Both the position numbers and the translations under genes were made by a program. Positions 1 through 5,186 of a stretch of 7,564 nt of DNA are shown piece by piece (position 1 is the first letter of the stretch; each line of letters begins with the position of its first letter). The notes below the pieces were generated by a model, which worked only from the letters and a program-made list of their open reading frames with translations, was not told the origin of the DNA and did not search any database. Source of the DNA: Bacteroidota bacterium (GTDB taxonomy: Bacteria > Bacteroidota > Bacteroidia > Flavobacteriales > Schleiferiaceae); NCBI GenBank assembly GCA_005786915.1, contig SYCM01000055.1, positions 1 to 7,564 on the forward strand. The letters are read 5' to 3'.

Positions 1-43
1 CCGACAGCGCCACGCCGAGCAGGACGAGGATCAAACGTTTCAT
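1..43 (-). CDS. 5' end of an unidentified exported protein (partial)
   Basis: An ATG at 43-41 on the minus strand opens a frame that runs off the left edge after 14 codons. The visible residues are MKRLILVLLGVALS: two basic residues followed by an unbroken hydrophobic stretch, the n- and h-regions of a signal peptide or lipoprotein signal. No cysteine is reached before the edge, so lipoprotein status is undecided. The gene lies 55 bp downstream of the choice-of-anchor V gene on the same strand and could be the next member of that transcript. The mature protein is outside the window, so no function can be given. Confidence 0.6.
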   Translation of the reverse strand, partial: MKRLILVLLGVALS

Positions 44-98
44 ATGCGGTCCAACGCGAGAATCGGGCCAAAATTGCCTGAAATCGCGCAGGGTTCGC
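44..98. other. 55-bp intergenic gap, no clear terminator
   Basis: This gap separates two minus-strand genes. I see no GC-rich hairpin followed by a T-run, so read-through from the upstream gene is plausible. On the minus strand, CAATTTTG (76-69) differs from the Bacteroidota -7 box TAnnTTTG only at its first base, but no matching -33 TTG sits at the usual distance, so it is only a weak promoter candidate. Confidence 0.3.
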
Positions 99-875
99 TT
101 AGTGAAGGACTTGGATGCGGTCGCGGAACTGGCGTCCGTCGGCGTGGCGCACGTCGAGCACGTAGGTTCCGTTGGGCCAGTCCGCCGTAGAAATGCGCAT
201 GCCGTCGACGCCCGCGGCGCGGAAAACTTCGGTTCCGTTTAGGGCGTAGGCACGCACCACCGTGATTCCTTCGGGGAGTTCCAGTTTTACGAATTCGCGG
301 GCAGGGTTCGGCGATATGCCTACGGCGAGCTGCGGTTCGTCTAAGCCGATTGTGCTGCGGGTCAGCGCCAGCGTTTGGGTGGCGACGGCGTCTCCTGAGG
401 TTGCACCGTTGCCGTTGGCAAACAAGCTCGATACATAAATTGTCGTACCGTCAGGGGCGTTACCACTGTTCCAAGTGAACGTCCAAGCGGCTTGTCCGTT
501 GCTCACGGTGTTGCCGCTTGAGGTGTGGGTGACAAAGTTGCTGCTGACCACTTTGTTCCCGGTGCCTGCAGTAAGGACGCCCTGGTGGCCGGCCGACTCG
601 ATCGAGGCCTGGAAGCCGCTGCGCGGATTACTCGCTCCGCCCGTGGAATTGGTCACGGTGATTTGGTAGTTGGTGTTGGGAACAAAACCAGTTGACGGAA
701 TGTCGGTGGTGATGCTCACCGTTTGGGTCGAAATCGAAGCCCCGCTGTGGCAACCGCTGCAATTTTGGCCACTGGAGGCGGGAGAACCCGACTTGCCTCC
801 GCCCGGACCGTTGGCGTTGGTGAAGGCGGGGAGGGCGACGGCTGCTGCAGCCAGGGTGAAGAGGACTTTTTTCAT
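99..875 (-). CDS. Secreted choice-of-anchor V type CxxCH protein with T9SS C-terminal sorting domain
   Basis: The protein has 258 residues. Residues 1-21 form a signal peptide (MKKVLF, then an Ala-rich core and a likely cut near TNA). A Gly/Ser-rich stretch leads to NCSGCHSG, whose C39-x-x-C42-H43 matches the c-type heme attachment motif. Residues about 50-172 are a Thr/Ser/Asn-rich beta-sandwich-like domain resembling Bacteroidota choice-of-anchor V proteins, which typically carry such a CxxCH near the N-terminus. Residues about 180-258 are a type A T9SS sorting domain: the SPNPA start (188-192), the NGTYVLDV strand (235-242) and a basic end. It is inferred to cross the outer membrane through T9SS and to be released or surface attached. 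The ATG lies 9 bp after the metallophosphoesterase stop, so the two are probably co-transcribed. Whether heme is really bound, and what the protein does, are unknown; a structural role for the cysteines is the alternative. Confidence 0.85.
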   Translation of the reverse strand: MKKVLFTLAAAAVALPAFTNANGPGGGKSGSPASSGQNCSGCHSGASISTQTVSITTDIPSTGFVPNTNYQITVTNSTGGASNPRSGFQASIESAGHQGVLTAGTGNKVVSSNFVTHTSSGNTVSNGQAAWTFTWNSGNAPDGTTIYVSSLFANGNGATSGDAVATQTLALTRSTIGLDEPQLAVGISPNPAREFVKLELPEGITVVRAYALNGTEVFRAAGVDGMRISTADWPNGTYVLDVRHADGRQFRDRIQVLH

Positions 876-884
876 GGGTTCAGC

Positions 885-2102
885 TTATGCAGGTTGAAGT
901 TCGTGGACGGTGATTTCGGGCCACATCCCCACGCGTCCAGGGAACGCAAGGTAGCCAAATCCACGATTTACGTAAAGCGTTTTGGACCCCACCGGGTAGG
1001 CGCCGTCCCAGCGAGGGTACTTCCATTTCACGGGGCTCCACTTGAACCAGCCCGGAATTTCAATGCCGAACTGCATGCCGTGGGTGTGTCCGCTCAAGGT
1101 GAGCGCAATGTTGGCGGGGTTTGGGAGCACTTCGGCGTCAAAGTGCGACGGGTCGTGGCTCAGCAAAATTTTGGGCGAAGTGGGGTCCGGGCAAAGCGCG
1201 AGCGTGTCCTCGAGGCGCCCGTACTGCGGGAAGGGGGGCAGGCCCCAGTTTTCAATTCCGAGGAGTTCCAGCTCGGCACCGTCCTTGCGGAGCACGGCGC
1301 GTTGGTTGCGGAGCAGGTTCCATCCCATCGCGGCGTGGTTGCGCGCCAGGCGCTCCAGGTTGGCTTCTTTGGCCGAAGGGCTGGGCCAGGGCACGTAGTC
1401 TCCGTAGTCGTGGTTGCCCAAAATGCTGAACACGCCGTGCGGAGCCTTGATTTGGCTAAACCGCTCCATCCACGGCTCGATTTCGTCGGCGGTGTTGTTG
1501 ACGAGGTCTCCGGTGAACACGACGGCGTCGCCCTTGGCCTCCAGTACGGCGTCGATGCCCTTTTGCACCTCGTCGGGGTCGGTAAAGCTGCCGCTGTGGA
1601 TGTCGCTGATTTGCACGATGCGGAACCCGCGGAAGGCCTCCGGCAATCCCGGAATGCGGACCGTGTGGGTCTTGATGCGGTAGCGCGAGCGGCCGAACTG
1701 CCATCCGTCCAAAATGCTTAAAAACGGAATGGATCCGAGGGCCACGGCCACCCAGCCGAGGGCTTTGCGCCGCTCCGGCCACCCGTCCTGGCCAAAAAGG
1801 GCCACGCCTCCGCGCACAAAGTCTTCGGCAAGCCACAGGGCAATCATCGGAAGCTTGGGCACGTACAGCAAGACGAACCACACCATAAACGTTTGCATGC
1901 CGCGGCGGATTTCGTCAGCGGGTGCACCGGGGTCAAACTTGAAAAACGCATACAGCACGTAGGCGTAGCCCAGGCCGTGGACGATCATGAAGCTGCGCTT
2001 TACCCAAGCTGAGGGCTCGAGCGTGCGAAGGCCGCGGTACACGTACAGGTCCATGGCAAAGTAGAGCACCAGGACGAAGAGGAAGGCTATTGGGGATCGC
2101 AT
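885..2102 (-). CDS. Membrane-anchored calcineurin-like metallophosphoesterase (YkuE/YaeI-like)
   Basis: The protein has 405 residues. The N-terminal third has about four hydrophobic segments (residues 4-22, 37-54, 70-91 and 117-131), so the enzyme is an integral membrane protein. The remainder carries the full binuclear metallophosphoesterase signature in order: D167-I-H169, G198-D199, G229-N-H-D232, H316 in LLSHDP, and G338-H-T-H341 followed by GMQFG. All expected metal ligands are present, so it should be active. The family hydrolyses phosphomono- or phosphodiesters; the YaeI/YkuE branch is tied to envelope or lipid-related substrates, but the substrate here cannot be read from sequence. 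The open frame extends two codons upstream to a TTG at 2108. I prefer the ATG at 2102, which starts directly before the first membrane helix. It is the first gene of a leftward unit, divergent from the kinase. Confidence 0.9.
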   Translation of the reverse strand: MRSPIAFLFVLVLYFAMDLYVYRGLRTLEPSAWVKRSFMIVHGLGYAYVLYAFFKFDPGAPADEIRRGMQTFMVWFVLLYVPKLPMIALWLAEDFVRGGVALFGQDGWPERRKALGWVAVALGSIPFLSILDGWQFGRSRYRIKTHTVRIPGLPEAFRGFRIVQISDIHSGSFTDPDEVQKGIDAVLEAKGDAVVFTGDLVNNTADEIEPWMERFSQIKAPHGVFSILGNHDYGDYVPWPSPSAKEANLERLARNHAAMGWNLLRNQRAVLRKDGAELELLGIENWGLPPFPQYGRLEDTLALCPDPTSPKILLSHDPSHFDAEVLPNPANIALTLSGHTHGMQFGIEIPGWFKWSPVKWKYPRWDGAYPVGSKTLYVNRGFGYLAFPGRVGMWPEITVHELQPA

Positions 2103-2115
2103 AAACAAACGGCCG

Positions 2116-2123
2116 CAAAGGTC
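2116..2123 (-). promoter_or_regulatory. Weak candidate -7 box for the metallophosphoesterase gene
   Basis: Minus-strand GACCTTTG matches the Bacteroidota -7 consensus TAnnTTTG except for its first base, and lies 13 nt before the ATG at 2102. A TTTG (2142-2139) lies upstream, but only 15 nt away, shorter than the usual 19-21. It is the best candidate in a very short divergent gap, but it is not convincing. Confidence 0.3.
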
Positions 2124-2127
2124 GTGC

Positions 2128-2135
2128 TACCTTCG
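2128..2135 (+). promoter_or_regulatory. Candidate -7 box for the histidine kinase-hemW unit
   Basis: TACCTTCG matches TAnnTTTG with one mismatch and ends 6 nt before the ATG at 2142. This places the predicted transcript start at or just before the start codon. No TTG is present at the usual -33 distance. The same arrangement occurs before two other plus-strand genes here, which raises its credibility. It also argues against the upstream GTG at 2124 as the start, since that codon would lie upstream of the predicted transcript start. Confidence 0.55.
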
Positions 2136-2141
2136 CTTCAA

Positions 2142-3323
2142 ATGCTTAATCCGTTTAAATCCGTTTCGGTTTACGCGCTTCGCCAACGCTGGAAGGCGGG
2201 ATTGCTTCTTTTTGCTATGCTGATCGCAGGGGCCACGCTTTGGTATACGGAGTCGCTGGCGGCCAATTTGCGCCGTAGAGAAGCACGTGAAGTCGAACGT
2301 TGGGCGATGGCGGTGGAGCACATCGTGCATTCGGCCGACGAAGTCGACCTGAGCCTGGCGACCGAGATCATTGAAGACAACGAGTCCATTCCACTGCTTT
2401 TAGTCGACGACTTCGGAACCGTGGTTTCGTCGCGGAACGTGTCCTGGAGCGGCTCGACGGCGGCCGACACGGCGGCCTGGATCGCGCGAATGGCCCAATA
2501 CGCACCGCCCATTGAGATTGAACTCGTACCGGGCGTGAGCCAGTACATCTACCAGTACGAATCGACCACCCTAGGTCAGCTGCGCACCTACCCGCGGGCA
2601 CTTCTCGGAGTTATGGCGCTGTTCCTCTCGCTGTCGTATTATGGATTCCACCGGGCGCGCCGGGCCGAAGAAGACCAAGTTTGGACTGGAATGGCCCGCG
2701 AAACCGCCCACCAGCTGGGTACACCCCTGTCGGCCCTGTACGGCTGGCTGACGGTCCTCGAAGAAGAGGCGGCGGGCCAGCCCAACGTGCTTCCGCTCCT
2801 GGCCGAAGTGCGCAAGGACCTCGAACGCCTGCAAACCGTGGCCGACCGCTTCTCCAAAATCGGGTCGGATCAACCGGGGACCGTTGCCGACTTGACGCCG
2901 CTCGTCGAACACAGCGTTTCCTACCTTCAAAAGCGCCTGCCCAATGGGGTGGACCTACGCTACGAAGTGGCGCCGTCGCTCCCCGAAGTGCGCTACCAGC
3001 CGGTGCTGCTGGGGTGGGTCCTCGAAAACCTCATTCGCAACGCCGTCGACGCCCTGCACGACCAAAAAGGCCGAATTGATGTTCGGGCCCACCGTGTTGG
3101 CGAACAGATCGTGATAGACGTTTCAGACAACGGTAAAGGAATGACCGCTAAAGTGCGCCGTTCGGTGTTCCGCCCAGGGTTCACGACCAAGAAGCGTGGA
3201 TGGGGACTAGGCCTCAGCCTCGCGCGCCGCATCGCCGAGCAGGGCCACGGTGGCAGCCTTCAGGTGCTGCACAGCGCCCCCGGCCATGGCACCACCTTTC
3301 GATTAGCGCTCCCGTTGCCGTGA
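2142..3323 (+). CDS. Two-TM sensor histidine kinase (orphan)
   Basis: The protein has 393 residues. TM1 is about 20-38 and TM2 about 152-170; they enclose a roughly 115-residue extracytoplasmic sensor region containing VDDFGTVVSSRN (88-99). No HAMP domain is apparent: TM2 leads almost directly to the dimerisation helix with the H-box at H190 in ETAHQLGTPLS. The ATP-binding domain has the N box ENLIRNAVDAL (295-305), the G1 box DVSDNGKGM (326-334), an F-box region (RSVFRPGFTTKK) and the G2 box GWGLGLSL (353-360). All catalytic elements look intact, so it should autophosphorylate H190. No response regulator is in the window, so its partner and signal are unknown. The ATG at 2142 is chosen over the in-frame GTG at 2124 because a -7 box lies between them. 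The stop codon overlaps the hemW start. Confidence 0.9.
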   Translation: MLNPFKSVSVYALRQRWKAGLLLFAMLIAGATLWYTESLAANLRRREAREVERWAMAVEHIVHSADEVDLSLATEIIEDNESIPLLLVDDFGTVVSSRNVSWSGSTAADTAAWIARMAQYAPPIEIELVPGVSQYIYQYESTTLGQLRTYPRALLGVMALFLSLSYYGFHRARRAEEDQVWTGMARETAHQLGTPLSALYGWLTVLEEEAAGQPNVLPLLAEVRKDLERLQTVADRFSKIGSDQPGTVADLTPLVEHSVSYLQKRLPNGVDLRYEVAPSLPEVRYQPVLLGWVLENLIRNAVDALHDQKGRIDVRAHRVGEQIVIDVSDNGKGMTAKVRRSVFRPGFTTKKRGWGLGLSLARRIAEQGHGGSLQVLHSAPGHGTTFRLALPLP

Positions 3324-4453
3324 GCGAGGCCGTCGCAGCGGGCGGCGTCTACGTCCACGTTCCGTTTTGCCGGCACGCCTGCCGGTACTGCGATTTTCAC
3401 TTTTCGACCCTCCTCAAACGAATCCCCGATGTCGTTTCGGCTATGGTTCGCGAGGCGGAACTCCGGCTTCCTCAGGGCCTGCCCGCCGCCACCCTGTACT
3501 GGGGCGGAGGGACGCCCAGCGTACTGCCCGAAGCGGAATTGGTGCGGCTCAACCAGGCGGTTCGCGCTCCGTTAGCCCTCGCCGAAGGCGCCGAGTGCAC
3601 CCTCGAGGTCAACCCTGAAGACGTCACGGACCGTTCGCTCGCCCTCTGGAGGGCGCAGGGCTTTAACCGACTCAGCGTGGGGGTGCAGAGCTTTCGCGAC
3701 GAGCGCCTGGACTGGATGGGCCGTCCGCACCGAGGCCGCGACGCCGAAGACGCGGTTCGGCGCGCTCAAGATGCGGGCTTCAGCAACCTGAGCCTCGACC
3801 TAATTTATGGACTTCCAGGCAGCGGCCTCGGCGAGTGGCAGGAGCAGGTCGGGCGCGCTCTGGACCTGGGAACGCCGCACCTTTCGGCCTATGCCTTGAC
3901 GGTCGAGCCCCGAACGGCCCTGTCCCATGACGTGGCCAAGGGCACGGCGGCAGCCCCGTCAGACGACCGAGCCGCCGAGGACTTCAGGTGGCTCCGCGCG
4001 GAGCTGCAGCGCCAGGCCTGGGACGCGTACGAGATCAGCAACTACGCCAAGCCAGGGTTCCGCGCCCAGCACAACAGCGCCTACTGGAAGGGCAGCCCCT
4101 ACGTCGGAATCGGCCCGGGCGCCCACTCCTTTGACGGCCGGCGCACCCGTCGGGCCAACGTGCGAAGCAACCCCGGCTACCAAAAGGCCTTGGCCGCTCC
4201 CGTTCCGGCGGAGTGGTTTGAGCTCGAAGTGCTGAGCGACCAGGAGTGGTTCCACGAGCAGGTGCTCACCCAGCTGCGGCGCCAAGAGGGACTGAGCCGC
4301 GCGGAAGCCCAAGGCCGCGATTTGGACGGGGCCTGGTCCTCGTGGATTCGCCAGGGAATGCTTCTGGCCGACGACCAAGGCTGGCGCCTCGAGGGCGAAG
4401 GCTGGCTGTGGGCCGACGCGGTGGCCGCCGACGCATTTGGCCTGAAGGTCTGA
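3320..4453 (+). CDS. hemW: Radical SAM family heme chaperone HemW
   Basis: The protein has 377 residues, a normal HemW length. The radical SAM cluster motif is C17-x3-C21-x2-C24 in VPFCRHACRYCDFHF. As in HemW and unlike the coproporphyrinogen dehydrogenase HemN, the position two after the third cysteine is Phe, not a fourth Cys. Further family motifs follow: YWGGGTPS (60-67), EVNPEDV (96-102), VGVQSF (120-125), SLDLIYGLPG (158-167) and HNSAYW (251-256), the HNxxYW motif linked to heme binding. The tail has the HemN_C winged-helix pattern. HemW is thought to bind heme and insert it into respiratory hemoproteins in the cytoplasm or at the membrane. An in-frame ATG at 3200 would add 40 residues unlike the family and lie deep inside the kinase gene, so I chose the GTG at 3320, which shares GTGA with the kinase stop. 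Confidence 0.93.
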   Translation: MSEAVAAGGVYVHVPFCRHACRYCDFHFSTLLKRIPDVVSAMVREAELRLPQGLPAATLYWGGGTPSVLPEAELVRLNQAVRAPLALAEGAECTLEVNPEDVTDRSLALWRAQGFNRLSVGVQSFRDERLDWMGRPHRGRDAEDAVRRAQDAGFSNLSLDLIYGLPGSGLGEWQEQVGRALDLGTPHLSAYALTVEPRTALSHDVAKGTAAAPSDDRAAEDFRWLRAELQRQAWDAYEISNYAKPGFRAQHNSAYWKGSPYVGIGPGAHSFDGRRTRRANVRSNPGYQKALAAPVPAEWFELEVLSDQEWFHEQVLTQLRRQEGLSRAEAQGRDLDGAWSSWIRQGMLLADDQGWRLEGEGWLWADAVAADAFGLKV

Positions 4454-4467
4454 TTCCGTTAGCTTCG
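4436..4467 (+). promoter_or_regulatory. Bacteroidota-type promoter for the cyclase gene
   Basis: TTTG (4436-4439), a 20-nt spacer and TAGCTTCG (4460-4467) fit the TTTG-N19-21-TAnnTTTG consensus with a single mismatch in the -7 box. The -33 element lies inside the end of hemW. The ATG at 4472 follows 4 nt after the box, so the transcript is predicted to be leaderless or nearly so. This is the best-formed promoter in the window. Confidence 0.6.
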
Positions 4468-4471
4468 CGCT

Positions 4472-5167
4472 ATGTTCGATTTGAGTATTCCGGTTGAGTT
4501 TGGTCGCCCAAGGGCCTGGTACCTCGACGGTCCGCGCCGCGAGGCCGTGCGCCTCGGCGAGTGGGTTGGCGACGTCAACCAAGGCGGAAGCGTGAATTTT
4601 TTTGACGTGCACTTCAACCCGCACGCCCACGGAACCCATACCGAATCGGTGGGCCACGTGGTGCGCGAATCGGTGCATGCGGTGCATTTGCCGCTTTCGC
4701 CCTGGATGCGTGCGCGGGTGCTGCGCATTCCGACTCCTACGCTCCTGCGCCGTGACGCCCTCCAGGCTAGCTCAGCGTCCCTGCTCGACTACGACGCCCT
4801 GGTGGTTGCCACCCAGCAGGGCGACCTGACCCAGCGGGATTGGCGCCGGACCGATCCGCCTGCCGTGGAACCTGCGGCCTTGGCCTGGCTGGCAGAACAG
4901 GGCGTGCGCCACCTCCTGATCGACCTGCCCAGCGTCGACCCTGAAGAGGACGGCGGAGCCCTGGCCGCGCACCGCGCCTTTTGGGGGCTTCCCCTCGGAT
5001 CGACGTCCTTGGCCGAAGCCCGCTATGCCGAGGCGAGCATTACCGAACTGATTCAGGTTCCGGCTGACTGCCCTGAGGGCCGGTACATGCTGAATTTGAG
5101 CCTGGCTCCGATGCACGGCGACGCGGTGCCCAGCCGACCCATTTTGTTCCCCGCCGAGAGCCCTTAA
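4472..5167 (+). CDS. Cyclase-family metal-dependent hydrolase (kynurenine-formamidase-like)
   Basis: The protein has 231 residues, typical for the cyclase fold family that includes bacterial kynurenine formamidase KynB and isatin hydrolase. Recognisable pieces are the N-terminal DLSIPVEF, the metal-site segment NPHAHGTHTES followed by GH (49-62), and DLPSVDP (151-157) with A-H167-R, matching the DxPSxD...H signature. The usual HxGTHxDxxxH motif is altered: G54-T55-H56 are kept, the Asp is E58, the final His is H62, the first His position is A52, and histidines H51 and H53 flank it. It is inferred to be a cytoplasmic Zn- or Mn-dependent hydrolase; no signal peptide is seen. No kynurenine pathway genes are nearby, so calling it KynB would overreach. 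It lies 18 bp after hemW and has its own promoter-like element. Confidence 0.82.
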   Translation: MFDLSIPVEFGRPRAWYLDGPRREAVRLGEWVGDVNQGGSVNFFDVHFNPHAHGTHTESVGHVVRESVHAVHLPLSPWMRARVLRIPTPTLLRRDALQASSASLLDYDALVVATQQGDLTQRDWRRTDPPAVEPAALAWLAEQGVRHLLIDLPSVDPEEDGGALAAHRAFWGLPLGSTSLAEARYAEASITELIQVPADCPEGRYMLNLSLAPMHGDAVPSRPILFPAESP

Positions 5168-5172
5168 ACGCC

Positions 5173-5180
5173 TACCTTTG
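5173..5180 (+). promoter_or_regulatory. -7 box of the RND transporter gene
   Basis: TACCTTTG is an exact match to the Bacteroidota -7 consensus TAnnTTTG. It sits in the 19-bp gap after the cyclase gene and ends 6 nt before the ATG at 5187. The nearest upstream TTTTG (5142-5146) is 26 nt away, longer than the usual spacing, so the -33 element is unconvincing. The in-frame TTG at 5178 lies within this box and is therefore unlikely to be the start codon. Confidence 0.6.
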
Positions 5181-5186
5181 CCCATT

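Noticed and set aside
44..98. CGCGA/TCGCG inverted repeat as a terminator or operator
   Set aside because: The stem is only 5 bp with a loop over 20 nt and no T-run, which is expected by chance in GC-rich DNA.
723..1721. 332-codon plus-strand open frame opposite the phosphoesterase and the CxxCH gene
   Set aside because: It spans two clearly real minus-strand genes, has no recognisable domain and has the low-complexity Arg/Ala/Gly/Val composition of an antisense frame in GC-rich DNA.
2124..2141. GTG start for the histidine kinase
   Set aside because: It lies upstream of the candidate -7 box and the predicted transcript start; the ATG at 2142 begins a normal kinase N-terminus.
3200..3319. 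Upstream ATG giving HemW a 40-residue N-terminal extension
   Set aside because: The extra residues (Arg/Pro/His-rich) are unlike any HemW N-terminus and are encoded inside the kinase G2-box region; the GTG at 3320 gives the normal family length.
3959..4687. 242-codon minus-strand open frame opposite hemW and the cyclase gene
   Set aside because: It crosses the boundary between two well-supported plus-strand genes and shows no family motif; it is an antisense shadow.
5178..5186. TTG start for the exporter
   Set aside because: The TTG is part of the TACCTTTG -7 box, so it would not be in the transcript; the ATG three codons later fits better.
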